Origin: Okibacterium sp. HSC-33S16
GTDB taxonomy: Bacteria; Actinomycetota; Actinomycetes; Actinomycetales; Microbacteriaceae
DNA: 64,000 nt
Assembly (NCBI RefSeq): GCF_024171565.1
Contig: NZ_JALJZZ010000001.1
Coordinates: 62,001 to 126,000, forward strand
Direction of reading: 5' to 3'
Positions 48,345 through 58,239 of the stretch are shown here, in pieces. The notes under the pieces were generated by a model, which saw only the letters and a program-made list of their open reading frames with translations, did not search any database and had not been told where the DNA came from. Both the position numbers and the translations under genes were made by a program. The first letter of the stretch is position 1; each line of letters starts with the position of its first letter.

Positions 48345-49301
48345 TCACACCTTGCGGAGCAGCACCGAACTGACCTTGTGGTCTGATGCCTTTCGCAGGA
48401 CAAGCTTCGCCCGCGCTTTCGTTGGGCGAATGTTGTCGATCAGGTTCGGTTCATTGACCTCGCGCCAGAAGTACCGGGCACGCTCGCGGGCCTGCTCCTC
48501 GGTGAGGTCGGCGTACACATTGAAGTATGAGTTCGGGTTCGTGAATGCGCCGCGCTGGAGCGCCATGAAGCGTTCCTCGTACCAAGACGCAATGTCACTG
48601 GTGCGGGCGTCAACGTAGATGCTGAAGTCGAACAGGTCTGCAACCGTGAGGCGGTGACCGTTTCCCGCTGGCTGCAGGACGTTGAGTCCTTCTACGATGA
48701 GAACGTCGGGTCGTCGAACCACCACGTTCGCGTCGGGCACGATGTCGTATTTGAGGTGGGAATAGAACGGAGCGCGCACCTCGGGCGCCCCGCTCTTCAC
48801 CGCACTGACGAACCTCAGCAGCGCGCGGCGGTCATAGGCCTCCGGGAACCCTTTTCGCTCCATGATGCCGCGACGTTTCAGCTCAGCGTTGGGGTAGAGG
48901 AAGCCGTCGGTCGTAATCAGTTCTACCCGTGGGGTGTCCGGCCAGCGCGACATCAGTTCGCGAAGCAACCGCGCCACCGTTGATTTGCCGACGGCTACCG
49001 AGCCGGCCACTCCGATGACAAATGGGGTGCGATCGGCGGATCCACCGAGAAATGACATCGTCGAATCGTGCAGTCGTTTCGCTGCGGCGACGTACAAACT
49101 CAACAGGCGGCTGATCGGTAAGTACACCTCAGCGACTTCCGTCATGTCGAGGCGATCGCCCAAACCACGCAGCTGCACGATCTCGGCATCGGTCAGTGGC
49201 GACTGCGTCGTTGGTGCGAGCCGAGACCACTCAGACCGATCGATTTCAACGAACGGGGTGATCTGCGTGCCGTTGTGGTGGCCGTCTCCGTGGTCAGACA
49301 T
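48345..49301 (-). CDS. coaA: Type I pantothenate kinase
   Basis: 318 residues on the minus strand. P-loop [54 protein letters not shown]. First committed step of CoA synthesis. Divergent from glmS with 35 bp between start codons. Minus-strand TAGACT lies 9 nt upstream of the ATG, so the leader is at most a few nt. Confidence 0.95.
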   Translation of the reverse strand: MSDHGDGHHNGTQITPFVEIDRSEWSRLAPTTQSPLTDAEIVQLRGLGDRLDMTEVAEVYLPISRLLSLYVAAAKRLHDSTMSFLGGSADRTPFVIGVAGSVAVGKSTVARLLRELMSRWPDTPRVELITTDGFLYPNAELKRRGIMERKGFPEAYDRRALLRFVSAVKSGAPEVRAPFYSHLKYDIVPDANVVVRRPDVLIVEGLNVLQPAGNGHRLTVADLFDFSIYVDARTSDIASWYEERFMALQRGAFTNPNSYFNVYADLTEEQARERARYFWREVNEPNLIDNIRPTKARAKLVLRKASDHKVSSVLLRKV

Positions 49302-49310
49302 AAGGTTCTC

Positions 49311-49329
49311 AGTCTATTGCCGCTATTCT
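49311..49329. promoter_or_regulatory. Back-to-back -10 elements of coaA and glmS
   Basis: Minus-strand TAGACT (49311-49316) faces coaA; plus-strand TATTCT (49324-49329) ends 7 nt before the glmS ATG. The two -10 hexamers are 7 bp apart, so each -35 region must overlap the other promoter or coding start. Confidence 0.55.
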
Positions 49330-49336
49330 TGAGCCC

Positions 49337-51187
49337 ATGTGTGGAATCGTGGGATACGTAGGCGCCAATGACAGCATCGATGTACTTTTGGGCGGACTGA
49401 GCCGTCTCGAGTACCGCGGATACGACTCCGCTGGTGTCGCCGTCATCGACGAGGCAGGCACCCTGCGCACTCGCAAGCGCGCCGGTAAGCTAGCGATCCT
49501 CGCCGGCGATCTCAAGGCTGGCGCCATGGAGACCAGCCACACGGGCATCGGCCACACCCGCTGGGCGACGCACGGCGCACCGACCGACGGCAACGCGCAC
49601 CCGCACCTGGGTGACGACGGCAAACTCGCCCTCATCCACAATGGCATCATCGAGAACTTTTCGCCGCTCAAGCAGGAGCTGCTTGACGAAGGCTTTACCT
49701 TCGAGAGTGAAACGGACTCCGAGGTCGCCGCGGTTCTGCTCGGCCGCGAATACCGCAAGACCAACAACCTCCGCGAGGCATTCCAGAACATCGTTGCCCG
49801 CCTGGACGGTGCGTTCACCCTCCTTGCCGTCCACGAGAATGAGCCCGGCCTCGTCGTGGGGGCCCGCCGCAACTCGCCGCTCGTCATCGGGCTGGGCGAC
49901 GGAGAGAACTTCCTCGCTTCGGACGTTGCCGCATTCGTCGAGTACACCCAGAACGCCCTCGCCATCGGCCAGGACCAGATCGTCTCCATCACGCCAGAGA
50001 CGGTCGAGGTGACCGACTTCTTCGGTGCTCCCGTCGAGGTCGAGCCGTTTGAAATCCAGTGGGACGCCAGCGCTGCTGACAAGGGCGGCTGGCCCAGCTT
50101 CATGGCCAAAGAAATTTCCGAAGAACCGGATGCCGTCGCCAACACCCTGCGCGGACGCATCGATGCAGATGGCCAGGTAGTTATCCCCGAACTCAACGGC
50201 CTCGATGACCTGTTCGTCGACATCAATCGCATCGTCGTCATCGCTTGTGGCACTGCAGCGTACGCCGGCCAGACCGCGAAGTACGCCCTCGAAAAGTGGG
50301 CCGGAATCCCCGTCGACGTCGAACTCAGCCACGAGTTCCGTTACCGGGAACCGGTGATCACACCGCAGACCCTTGTCGTCTCCATCAGCCAGTCCGGCGA
50401 AACCATGGACACGCTCATGGCCGTCAAGTACGCCAGCGAGAAGGGCGCCAAGACACTCTCGATCTGCAACACCCAGGGAGCGACCATCCCTCGCGAGTCC
50501 GACGCGGTTGTCTATACACACGCCGGCCCCGAGGTTGCTGTCGCATCGACGAAGGCCTTCGTCGCGCAGATCACGGCCCTCTACCTCTTCGCTCTGCACC
50601 TCGCACGTGTTCGCGGTGCCCAGCCGACCGACGTGCTCGCCGCGCAGTCCGCTGAACTCCTTGCCGTGCCCGCGAAGATTGCCACCATCCTCGAGGAAAG
50701 CGACGTTGTCTCGCAGCTCGCCCGCTGGATGAGCGACTCCCGTGCCGTGCTGTTCCTCGGCCGCCACGTCGGATTCCCGATTGCGCTCGAGGGTGCCCTC
50801 AAGCTCAAGGAACTCGCCTACATTCACGCAGAAGGCTTTGCAGCCGGCGAGCTCAAGCACGGCCCCATCGCGCTCATCGAACCGGGCCAGCCGGTCTTCG
50901 TCGTCGTGCCGAGTCCCCGCGGCTCAGCCATGCTGCACTCGAAGGTCGTCTCCAACATCCAGGAGATCCGGGCACGCGGCGCCAAGGTCATCGCAATTGC
51001 CGAAGAGGGAGACGCCGCGGTCCTGCCGTTCGCCGACACCGTCATTCGGATCCCGCTGGCCGCACCGCTCTTTGAGCCGCTCCTCGCCGTTATTCCGCTG
51101 CAGATCTTCGCGATGGAGCTCGCCATCGCCAAGGGACTCGACGTCGACCAGCCACGCAACCTCGCTAAGTCGGTCACTGTCGAGTAG
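49337..51187 (+). CDS. glmS: Glutamine-fructose-6-phosphate aminotransferase (isomerizing)
   Basis: 616 residues. Nucleophile Cys2 in MCGIVGYVGA; glutaminase block TGIGHTRWATHGAPTDGNAH; two SIS domains (SISQSGETMDTLMAVKYA); C-terminal end NLAKSVTVE. Makes GlcN-6-P from Fru-6-P and Gln, feeding GlmM. No glmS ribozyme-like leader is possible, since the predicted transcript starts at the ATG. Confidence 0.97.
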   Translation: MCGIVGYVGANDSIDVLLGGLSRLEYRGYDSAGVAVIDEAGTLRTRKRAGKLAILAGDLKAGAMETSHTGIGHTRWATHGAPTDGNAHPHLGDDGKLALIHNGIIENFSPLKQELLDEGFTFESETDSEVAAVLLGREYRKTNNLREAFQNIVARLDGAFTLLAVHENEPGLVVGARRNSPLVIGLGDGENFLASDVAAFVEYTQNALAIGQDQIVSITPETVEVTDFFGAPVEVEPFEIQWDASAADKGGWPSFMAKEISEEPDAVANTLRGRIDADGQVVIPELNGLDDLFVDINRIVVIACGTAAYAGQTAKYALEKWAGIPVDVELSHEFRYREPVITPQTLVVSISQSGETMDTLMAVKYASEKGAKTLSICNTQGATIPRESDAVVYTHAGPEVAVASTKAFVAQITALYLFALHLARVRGAQPTDVLAAQSAELLAVPAKIATILEESDVVSQLARWMSDSRAVLFLGRHVGFPIALEGALKLKELAYIHAEGFAAGELKHGPIALIEPGQPVFVVVPSPRGSAMLHSKVVSNIQEIRARGAKVIAIAEEGDAAVLPFADTVIRIPLAAPLFEPLLAVIPLQIFAMELAIAKGLDVDQPRNLAKSVTVE

Positions 51188-51217
51188 CCACCCAGCCGAA
51201 GCCCGGAAAGGACGCGC

Positions 51218-51598
51218 GTGATCGTCGGAATCGGCGTTGATCTCGTCGATCTCGCCCGTTTCGAACGGGCCGTGGACCGAACTCCCAAACTGCGGGAACG
51301 CCTGTTCGCTGAGAGCGAACGGGACAAGCCGCTTCGATCACTGGCCGGCCGGTTCGCCGCGAAGGAAGCCCTGATCAAGGCGTTGGGCAGCTCCGACGGC
51401 GTGCACTGGCTCGAGATCATCGTGTCCAACAGCGCCGAGGGAGACCCCGGCTTCGAACTGTCCGGCGAGACGGCCGCTGTCGTGGCCCGGCGCGGTATCA
51501 CCAGCCTGCACCTGTCGATGAGCCACGACGCAGGCGCAGCGATCGCGTTCGTCATCGCCGAGCGCACCGACGCGGCAGACCAGAAAGAGAGCGCATGA
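51218..51598 (+). CDS. acpS: Holo-[acyl-carrier-protein] synthase
   Basis: 126 residues. IVGIGVDLVDLARFERAV (metal Asp) and GRFAAKEALIKAL (Glu, Lys) are the two family motifs. Transfers phosphopantetheine from CoA to ACP. GTG start with GGAAAGGA; overlaps alr by 4 nt. Confidence 0.95.
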   Translation: MIVGIGVDLVDLARFERAVDRTPKLRERLFAESERDKPLRSLAGRFAAKEALIKALGSSDGVHWLEIIVSNSAEGDPGFELSGETAAVVARRGITSLHLSMSHDAGAAIAFVIAERTDAADQKESA

Positions 51599-52707
51599 GC
51601 GGGTTCCGCGAAGCCATCATCGACACGGACGCGATGACCCACAACATCCGTCACATTGCCGCCCTGGTGAACGTTGACCACCTCATCGCGGTGGTCAAGG
51701 CTGACGGGTATGGTCACGGTGCCGTCCCTGCCGCTCGCGCCGCCCTCGCGGGAGGTGCCGACTGGCTTGCGACCGCCGATCTTCGCGAAGCCACCGAACT
51801 GCGCGATGCCGGGCTCACGGCACCCCTGCTCTGCTGGCTCCACGCCCCAGACACCGACTTCCGGCTCGCTCGGGAGCGGAACATCGACGTTGGCATTTCG
51901 TCTCTTGACCAGCTCGAGCAGGTAGCGGATGCCGTCGGAAACGGCCCAGCGTATGTTCACCTGAAACTTGAAACCGGTCTTTCCCGCAATGGCATCGACC
52001 CCTCCGACTGGCAGGCCACGTTTGCGCGTGCCGCCGAGCTCGAGCACGCCGGCCGGCTGTCGGTACGCGGTATCTTTTCGCACCTTTCCAACGCCTCGGA
52101 TGCCGACGATCTGGCTGCCGCCGAGGAATTCGCACGCGGCGTCCGGCTCGCCAAGGACACCGGACTCCGGCCGCAACTCGTGCACCTGGCCGCAACGGCA
52201 GCCGCGATTCGATTGCCCGAGACACGGTTCAACACGGTGCGCATCGGCATCGGGCTCTACGGGCTCTCACCGTTCGATGACGCGAGCTCCCGCGACCTTG
52301 GCCTCATTCCTGCCATGACCCTTCGCGCCTCTGTCGCAGCCGTGCGCCGGGTTCCCGCCGGCAAAGGCGTGTCATACAGCTACACCTACCGTGCGCCCCA
52401 CGAGACCTCGCTTGCCCTCGTGCCCCTGGGCTACGCCGACGGTATTCCCCGGCAGGCATCCAACGCCGGGCGGGTGTCGATCGGGGGCGAGCTCTACACC
52501 GTGGCCGGGCGCATTGCGATGGACCAGTTCGTCGTTGCGGTCGGCGATGCCGCTGTCGCACCGGGCGACGACGTGGTGATCTTCGGCGACGCCGCGCACG
52601 GGGCGCCGAGCGCGACCGACTGGGCCATCGCGGCCGGCACCATCAACTACGAGATCGTCACTCGCATCGGGTCGCGGGTGTCACGGGTCTACCGGTCAGC
52701 GTCATGA
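51595..52707 (+). CDS. alr: Alanine racemase
   Basis: 370 residues. PLP lysine in AVVKADGYGHGAVP; RIGIGLYGLSP; catalytic Tyr region GVSYSYTYRAPHETSLALVP. Makes D-Ala for peptidoglycan. Overlaps acpS and tsaE by 4 nt. Confidence 0.96.
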   Translation: MSGFREAIIDTDAMTHNIRHIAALVNVDHLIAVVKADGYGHGAVPAARAALAGGADWLATADLREATELRDAGLTAPLLCWLHAPDTDFRLARERNIDVGISSLDQLEQVADAVGNGPAYVHLKLETGLSRNGIDPSDWQATFARAAELEHAGRLSVRGIFSHLSNASDADDLAAAEEFARGVRLAKDTGLRPQLVHLAATAAAIRLPETRFNTVRIGIGLYGLSPFDDASSRDLGLIPAMTLRASVAAVRRVPAGKGVSYSYTYRAPHETSLALVPLGYADGIPRQASNAGRVSIGGELYTVAGRIAMDQFVVAVGDAAVAPGDDVVIFGDAAHGAPSATDWAIAAGTINYEIVTRIGSRVSRVYRSAS

Positions 52708-53243
52708 TCGAGCTTCCCTTCGACGGCACTGTCGCGACCGCCGACGACATGCATGATCTCGGAGTCGGTCTGGGCGCGAGTCTTCACGCGGGCGATCTCC
52801 TGGTCCTGACCGGCCCGCTCGGCGCCGGCAAGACGACCCTCACCCGCGGTATCGGTGAGGGCCTCGGAGTGCGCGGCCCCGTCACGAGTCCTACCTTCGT
52901 CCTCGCCCGCACGCACCCGAGCCTCACCGACGGGCCGCCGCTTGTGCACGTCGACGCCTACCGCCTCTCCAGCCCGCTTGAGCTCGACGACCTCGACATC
53001 GACTTCGCGGGCAGCGTCGTGATCGTGGAGTGGGGACGCGGCATGCTCGACGGCATCGCGTCGACGTGGCTCGACATCGAGATCGAGCGTCCGACCGGAG
53101 CCAGCGACACGCGTTCCACATCAGGAATGTCAGCGGATGCCTCCGGCTCGGTCACCGACGACGCCAGCGTGGACACCGTGGTAGACAACGATGAACCGCG
53201 CCGCGTTCGCATCTCGAGGCACGAGGCCCCTGCGACCGCGTAG
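52704..53243 (+). CDS. tsaE: tRNA t6A synthesis ATPase TsaE
   Basis: 179 residues. Walker A GPLGAGKTTLTRGIGEGLG; TSPTFVLARTH; HVDAYRLSSPLELDDLDID; VIVEWGRGML. The last 40 residues are Ser/Thr/Asp-rich and look disordered, making it longer than the usual 150-160. Drives the TsaBD complex. Overlaps alr by 4 nt. Confidence 0.95.
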   Translation: MIELPFDGTVATADDMHDLGVGLGASLHAGDLLVLTGPLGAGKTTLTRGIGEGLGVRGPVTSPTFVLARTHPSLTDGPPLVHVDAYRLSSPLELDDLDIDFAGSVVIVEWGRGMLDGIASTWLDIEIERPTGASDTRSTSGMSADASGSVTDDASVDTVVDNDEPRRVRISRHEAPATA

Positions 53244-53252
53244 GCTGGATCC
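53241..53252 (+). promoter_or_regulatory. -10 hexamer placed for a leaderless tsaB mRNA
   Basis: TAGGCT (53241-53246) begins in the tsaE stop codon and ends 6 nt before the tsaB GTG. An internal promoter is possible, though readthrough from alr-tsaE is also likely. Confidence 0.4.
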
Positions 53253-53873
53253 GTGCTCCTTGCCATAGATTCATCCACGGGTACGAGTGTCGCTGTGGTC
53301 GATCACGACGGCGGTATCCTCGCTGAGACGACCATCGACAACACCATGAGCCACGCTGAAGTGGTTGGGTCTTCGATTCGTGCGGTGATGCTGGAGGCGG
53401 GAGTAACAGCATCCGCTCTCTCGGGTGTTGCCTGTGGAATGGGTCCGGGACCGTTCACCGGCCTGCGGATCGGGATCGCTGCAGCCCGTGTCTTCGCGCT
53501 CGCGATCGACAAGCCGCTCGTGCCGCTGGTCAGCCATGACGCGGTTGCGTATGACTGGTACCGGGCTGGCCATACCGGCGGACTGCTCGTCGTGACCGAC
53601 GCCCGCCGAAGGGAACTGTACTGGTCGGCCTATTCGGGGGCAGACGCCGACGGCATTCCGGTGCGGGTGGAGGGTCCAGGGCTGTGTAAGCCCGACAACC
53701 TGGGGCACGACGACCTCGTCCGGCTCGACGCCACCACCGTCTCCGCGGGGTCGCTGGGAATGCTCGGCGAAACGATCTACGCCACCGGCGGCTCGTTCGC
53801 GGCCGACGAAGCGCTCTACCTGCGCTCACCTGACGCGGTCCCATCGCTCGGCACGAAGCGGGTCACGGCATGA
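53253..53873 (+). CDS. tsaB: tRNA t6A synthesis protein TsaB
   Basis: 206 residues, ASKHA fold: LLAIDSSTGTSVAVVDHDG and GPGPFTGLRIGIAAARVFA. Scaffold partner of TsaD. GTG start; 4-nt overlap with rimI. Confidence 0.94.
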   Translation: MLLAIDSSTGTSVAVVDHDGGILAETTIDNTMSHAEVVGSSIRAVMLEAGVTASALSGVACGMGPGPFTGLRIGIAAARVFALAIDKPLVPLVSHDAVAYDWYRAGHTGGLLVVTDARRRELYWSAYSGADADGIPVRVEGPGLCKPDNLGHDDLVRLDATTVSAGSLGMLGETIYATGGSFAADEALYLRSPDAVPSLGTKRVTA

Positions 53874-54364
53874 CCTGGCAGATTCGACGGGCCGGGGTGG
53901 CCGACCTCGCGCACATCCTCGCGATTGAGGAATCGACGTTCAGCTCAGACGCCTGGTCAGCGGAGCTGCTGCGCTCCGAACTCGCGAGCGAGAACACCTA
54001 TTACATTGTGGCTACGCCAGTGGGCGCCCCCGAGATCATCGAGGGTTACGCCGGGCTCATGGTTCCGCCGCGCGCCGAAGACGCCGACGTGCAAACCATC
54101 GCGGTTGCCGCTGAGGTTCGTCGGATGGGGCTCGGCCGGATTCTTCTGCGTGCGCTGCTGAGCGAGGCGCGGAAGCGCGGCGCCCGGCAGGTGTTTCTCG
54201 AGGTACGCGCGGATAACCCGGGAGCACAGGCGCTCTATCGTGAATTGGGATTCGAGGAAATCGCCGTTCGTCCCGGGTACTACCAGCCCGACAACGTCGA
54301 CGCGGTCGTGATGAAGCTTGAGTTGGGGACTCGCGTGCCCGGGCTCGCGGTAGGAGTGCAGTGA
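53870..54364 (+). CDS. rimI: Ribosomal-protein-alanine N-acetyltransferase RimI
   Basis: 164 residues, GNAT fold with acetyl-CoA loop [15 protein letters not shown] and [16 protein letters not shown]. Its position between tsaB and tsaD is the usual one for RimI. Substrate S18 is inferred from the family. 4-nt overlaps on both sides. Confidence 0.92.
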   Translation: MTWQIRRAGVADLAHILAIEESTFSSDAWSAELLRSELASENTYYIVATPVGAPEIIEGYAGLMVPPRAEDADVQTIAVAAEVRRMGLGRILLRALLSEARKRGARQVFLEVRADNPGAQALYRELGFEEIAVRPGYYQPDNVDAVVMKLELGTRVPGLAVGVQ

Positions 54365-55434
54365 ACGACAGCGTGACCAACCGCTCGAACCCCCTTGTCT
54401 TGGGGATCGAGACCTCGTGTGATGAGACGGGCATCGGCATCGTCCGAGGGTCGACACTGCTCAGCAACACGATTGCCTCGTCCATGGATGAGCACGCCCG
54501 CTACGGCGGCGTCGTGCCCGAAGTGGCGGCACGCGCCCACCTCGAAGAAATGGTGCCCGCGCTGAACAAGGCCGTCGCCGAAGCGGGCATCACCCTCGAC
54601 CAGCTCGACGCCATCGCCGTGACCACCGGACCGGGGCTCTCGGGCGCTCTCATGGTGGGCGTTGGAGCCGCAAAGGCCCTGGCCGTTGCTCTCGATAAGC
54701 CGATCTACGCCGTCAACCACCTCGTCGGCCACGTCGGTGCCGACATCCTTGACCCGTCGGGGACAGCCTTCGAGTACCCCACGATCGCTCTGCTCGTCTC
54801 TGGCGGGCACACGTCGCTGCTGCTCGTTCGTGACCTCGTCGGTGATGTTGAGCTTCTCGGTGAGACGATCGACGATGCTGCCGGCGAGGCCTTTGACAAG
54901 GTGGCCCGGATTCTCGGGCTGCCGTACCCGGGCGGCCCGCACATCGATCGCGTGGCGGCGACAGGCGACCCGAAAGCCATCAGGTTTCCCCGCGGGCTCA
55001 GTCGGCCGAAAGACATGGAGAAGCACCGCTACGATTTCTCCTTCTCGGGACTCAAGACTGCGGTGGCGCGGTGGGTCGAGCAGAAGCAGGACGCCGGACT
55101 CGAGGTTCCGGTTGCCGATGTGGCGGCTGGCTTCCGGGAGGCAGTGGCCGATGTGCTGATCACCAAGGCTCTCGCCGCCTGCGAGGACCATGGCGTTCCG
55201 CGCCTGTTACTCGGCGGGGGAGTGGTCGCCAACGCCCGGGTCCGGGAAATGGCCACCGAGCGCGCCGCCGCAGCTGGCGTTGCCCTGCGGGTTCCGCCAC
55301 TGTCGCTCTGCACCGACAACGGCGCGATGATTGCCGAACTCGGTGCGCAACTGATCATGGCGGGGCACGAACCCTCTACACTCGACTTCTCGGCTGATTC
55401 GACCCTTCCCGTGACGGATATCCAGGTGCGGTAG
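54361..55434 (+). CDS. tsaD: tRNA N6-adenosine threonylcarbamoyltransferase TsaD
   Basis: 357 residues. [12 protein letters not shown] at the N-terminus; metal ligands H120 and H124 in [40 protein letters not shown]. Transfers threonylcarbamoyl to A37 of ANN-decoding tRNAs. GTG start overlapping rimI by 4 nt. Confidence 0.97.
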   Translation: MNDSVTNRSNPLVLGIETSCDETGIGIVRGSTLLSNTIASSMDEHARYGGVVPEVAARAHLEEMVPALNKAVAEAGITLDQLDAIAVTTGPGLSGALMVGVGAAKALAVALDKPIYAVNHLVGHVGADILDPSGTAFEYPTIALLVSGGHTSLLLVRDLVGDVELLGETIDDAAGEAFDKVARILGLPYPGGPHIDRVAATGDPKAIRFPRGLSRPKDMEKHRYDFSFSGLKTAVARWVEQKQDAGLEVPVADVAAGFREAVADVLITKALAACEDHGVPRLLLGGGVVANARVREMATERAAAAGVALRVPPLSLCTDNGAMIAELGAQLIMAGHEPSTLDFSADSTLPVTDIQVR

Positions 55435-55457
55435 CACCGCGACGACAGGAAACTCTC

Positions 55458-56429
55458 ATGTCTGATCCTTCCCGCCCTGACGGCACACCCCCGGTACCTC
55501 CGTTGCCACCGACCGTGCCGGAAGAGCCGGGTGCGCCATCGACACCTGCTGAGCCTCCCCTTCCCGCCGAGCCGCCGACTCCGATGGAGCCGCCGGTGCC
55601 CTCGCCCTCAGAGCCCATCGCCCCCCACCCGATCGAGCCGCCGGTGCCTTCGCCGGGAGAGCCGGGGCCGCCCGCGCCCAGTGAACCGAGCGTTCCCCTA
55701 CCCGGCGAGCCGTCACCGCCAGCGTATTCATCCGGGATGACGTATCGTCCATCGGCTACGCCTCCGGTGAACCCGTATGCACAAGCCGCTCCCGTCGCTG
55801 GAAACCCGGCCCCACTGAGCTCGAATCCCGGTTCCGGGTACCCTGTCCAGCAGCAGCAGCAGCGCGCCGTACCCGAGCAGACATCATTCGCTCCGACCGC
55901 AGCGCACGGGTGGGCACAGCCCGCCGGGGCGACCGGGTATCCGGCAGCTTCCGCGCCGCAGCCCGCGTTCGAGAGCCCGGCACCCGCCTACCCCTCTGGG
56001 CAAGGCGCGCCGCAGCCTTTTGCGTACCAGGGCCAGCCCTCGTACGCAGGCCAGCCAGGCTATCCCGTCCAGCCGGGCTATCCCGCGCAGCCCGGTTACC
56101 CCGGTCAGGTGGGCTACGGCGGTACCGCCGGACAGCCCTATCCGGCGTATCCCGGCACTGTCCCGGCGCTGAAGGCCCCGTCGACTCCCAAGCAGGGGCT
56201 CGTCGGTCTGATTCTCGGAATCGTCGGAGTCATCGGCGGTGTCATCTTTGGGTGGACCCTTCCTCTGTCGATTGCGGCCGTGATTCTCGGCTTCCGTGCG
56301 CGCAAGAGGGAGCTGACCACCCCTGGTCGATCACTCGCCGCAATTGTGACCGGCATCGTCGGCGTGCTCTTGTCTCTGGGGTGGCTGGCCTACAGCGTCA
56401 TCACGATTGCCGCTCGGGCGGCTGGCTAA
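55458..56429 (+). CDS. Proline-rich protein with DUF4190-like membrane end
   Basis: 323 residues. Residues 1-95 are Pro/Glu/Ser repeats (PxPxEPP); 95-235 are Gln/Pro/Tyr/Gly-rich with QPGYP units; the end has two membrane helices around LGFRARKRELTTPGRSLA. The end (GLVGLILGIVGVIGGVIFGW, then IVTGIVGVLLSLGWLAYSVI) matches DUF4190-type tails. The head should be cytoplasmic. Function unknown. Confidence 0.8.
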   Translation: MSDPSRPDGTPPVPPLPPTVPEEPGAPSTPAEPPLPAEPPTPMEPPVPSPSEPIAPHPIEPPVPSPGEPGPPAPSEPSVPLPGEPSPPAYSSGMTYRPSATPPVNPYAQAAPVAGNPAPLSSNPGSGYPVQQQQQRAVPEQTSFAPTAAHGWAQPAGATGYPAASAPQPAFESPAPAYPSGQGAPQPFAYQGQPSYAGQPGYPVQPGYPAQPGYPGQVGYGGTAGQPYPAYPGTVPALKAPSTPKQGLVGLILGIVGVIGGVIFGWTLPLSIAAVILGFRARKRELTTPGRSLAAIVTGIVGVLLSLGWLAYSVITIAARAAG

Positions 56430-56432
56430 GCG

Positions 56433-56777
56433 ATGTCCAGGCGCAGGGACGAACGGCTGCCGCGGGCTCTGTTCACGACCGCCGCGACGAGCTACGCCGT
56501 CAACTGTGCCCTGGGGGCCAGCGTTGCGGCGGGGATCGTGCACACCGGGAAGTTTCGGTGGATCCACCACGCGATATACATCGCTACCGTCACAACTAGC
56601 ATCGGTGCGGGAAGCTCCCTGCTGTGGAGTCGTAATCGCGCTGGGTGGTGGCTAATCCCGGCCGCCCTTCCGCTGGCTGTCATTCCTCGAGCGAGCGCGC
56701 GCTCCTCGCAACACGTGCGCACGGCGCTGTCAGCGGCGCCCTTTTTCCTGTTGAGTTTGATCAAGGCCTGGAGGTAG
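56433..56777 (+). CDS. Uncharacterised small membrane protein
   Basis: 114 residues, basic N-terminus ([13 protein letters not shown]) and about three hydrophobic segments. ATG 4 nt after the preceding stop; the next start is 3 nt after its own stop. No family recognised. Confidence 0.68.
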   Translation: MSRRRDERLPRALFTTAATSYAVNCALGASVAAGIVHTGKFRWIHHAIYIATVTTSIGAGSSLLWSRNRAGWWLIPAALPLAVIPRASARSSQHVRTALSAAPFFLLSLIKAWR

Positions 56778-56779
56778 GC

Positions 56780-57586
56780 GTGGAGTTTCTCGATGTGGTT
56801 CGCCGGCGGAAGACAACGAACGGCCCGTTCCTGCCAGACAAGGTCAGCGAGGAACACCAGCGCCTTCTCATGGAGGTGGCCGGTCGAGCGCCGTCGCAGC
56901 TGAACAGCCAGCCCTGGCGATTCGTGATCATCGACGATCCGAGCACTATCGATTCCATCGCGACAATCAGCGGCGACAGCATGACCGAGGCGATGTCGAA
57001 CGGCACGTTCTTTGAGCGTTACAAACCCTACTTTCGCTTCAGCGCCAAGGAGATGGCTGAACGCCGCGACGGCATGCTCTTCGACAAGCTCCCCGCGGCA
57101 CTGCGGCCGTTCACTGACCAGGTCTTCACCAAACGCGGGCAGAAGCTCATGAACGCGATGCGCGTGCCGCACAAACTCGGTGAAGAGAATCGCAAGCTCG
57201 TCGCTGGCTCACCGCTCCTGATCGGCGTCATGCTCGATCGGTCGGAGTACCGCCCTGGAGAACTGAGCTCCTTCTATTCGGTCTTCAGCATGGGTGCCGC
57301 GATGGAGAACGTCTGGCTCACCACGGTGGAATTGGGTATGGGCATCCAGTTTGTGTCCTTCCCCATGGAAGTCCCGGGGATGTGGGCCAAGATCGAGACC
57401 CTGCTGCATGTGCCGGACTCGCTCGAGTTGATGGCGGTCTACCGGCTGGGGTATGTCCCGGCCGAACAGCGACGCCCGGCGATCGACTGGACCAGCCATG
57501 AACGGAAGCTGCCGTCGCAATATGTGTTCCGCGGCACATGCCAAACGCCGCAGACCGGCTGGGACACTCCCGCTTCTGCGGGATAG
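56780..57586 (+). CDS. Nitroreductase family protein
   Basis: 268 residues from the GTG at 56780 with GGAGG at 56770-56774; an in-frame start at 56645 would overlap the preceding gene. FMN-binding [12 protein letters not shown] and [18 protein letters not shown]-terminal [19 protein letters not shown](P)H-dependent FMN reductase fold; substrate unknown. Convergent with the SRPBCC gene. Confidence 0.88.
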   Translation: MEFLDVVRRRKTTNGPFLPDKVSEEHQRLLMEVAGRAPSQLNSQPWRFVIIDDPSTIDSIATISGDSMTEAMSNGTFFERYKPYFRFSAKEMAERRDGMLFDKLPAALRPFTDQVFTKRGQKLMNAMRVPHKLGEENRKLVAGSPLLIGVMLDRSEYRPGELSSFYSVFSMGAAMENVWLTTVELGMGIQFVSFPMEVPGMWAKIETLLHVPDSLELMAVYRLGYVPAEQRRPAIDWTSHERKLPSQYVFRGTCQTPQTGWDTPASAG

Positions 57587-57609
57587 TCCGAGCCGACCTG
57601 CGGCGTCAA

Positions 57610-57632
57610 GCCCTCGGCGCATGGTCGAGGGC
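57610..57632. terminator. Possible bidirectional terminator
   Basis: GCCCTCG (57610-57616) pairs with CGAGGGC (57626-57632), a 7-bp stem between two convergent genes. Weak, no T-run. Confidence 0.35.
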
Positions 57633-57643
57633 ACAAAGTCGAA

Positions 57644-58117
57644 TTAGCGACCGGTGGCGTCCGGGGAGCGGTCGACTGATCCGCGCCACGCGCCGGTCTC
57701 GAAGCCGTTGGACTCGATGAGCTCCTTGAACTTCTTGAGGTCGCGTCCGATCTGAATGTCATCGACCTGAAGCAGCGCTCCTGCCTTCTCGACAACTCCT
57801 TCTGGAGCCCAGTCGAGGCGGAGAGAAATGCGCGTCTCATCGTCGCTCAGGCGGTGGAACGACACAACGCCGGCGTGGTCTTCGCCGCCGGTGCTGGTCC
57901 AGGCGATCCGGGTGTCAGGAATCTGTTCGCTGATTTCAGCGTCGAATTCGCGCTTGACGCCAGCGATCGAGACCTTCCAGTGGGTGTGAGTGTCACTCGT
58001 CTGCGTCACTTCGTCCACGCCGCTGAGGAACTGAGGGAAAGTTTCGAACTGTGTCCACTGGTTGTACGCCGTGGAAACGGGGACGTTTACGTCGATGTCT
58101 GAGTTAACTGTGGCCAT
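57644..58117 (-). CDS. SRPBCC (START-like) family protein
   Basis: 157 residues from the ATG at 58115-58117 on the minus strand, preceded by GAAGGAA; the frame is open further upstream but without a ribosome site. ATVNSDIDVNVPVSTAYNQW and TQFETFPQFLSGV are typical of polyketide-cyclase-like hydrophobic-ligand proteins, often stress-related. Ligand unknown. Confidence 0.88.
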   Translation of the reverse strand: MATVNSDIDVNVPVSTAYNQWTQFETFPQFLSGVDEVTQTSDTHTHWKVSIAGVKREFDAEISEQIPDTRIAWTSTGGEDHAGVVSFHRLSDDETRISLRLDWAPEGVVEKAGALLQVDDIQIGRDLKKFKELIESNGFETGAWRGSVDRSPDATGR

Positions 58118-58239
58118 GAGTGTTCCTTCTTTCTGAAGTTGCTCGACTGGGGTAACCACAGGCAAACACACCGACCTGAGGGGAAGGAGGGGGTTGCGCC
58201 CAGAACGCGAACCTGCCTAACCTCGCGCACGGTAAATGG

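Noticed and set aside
49302-49336. glmS ribozyme or other riboswitch
   Set aside because: Only 35 bp separate coaA and glmS, too short for any such RNA.
50824-52185. 453-codon minus-strand frame over glmS, acpS and alr
   Set aside because: It lies opposite three clear genes; its composition is typical of an antisense shadow.
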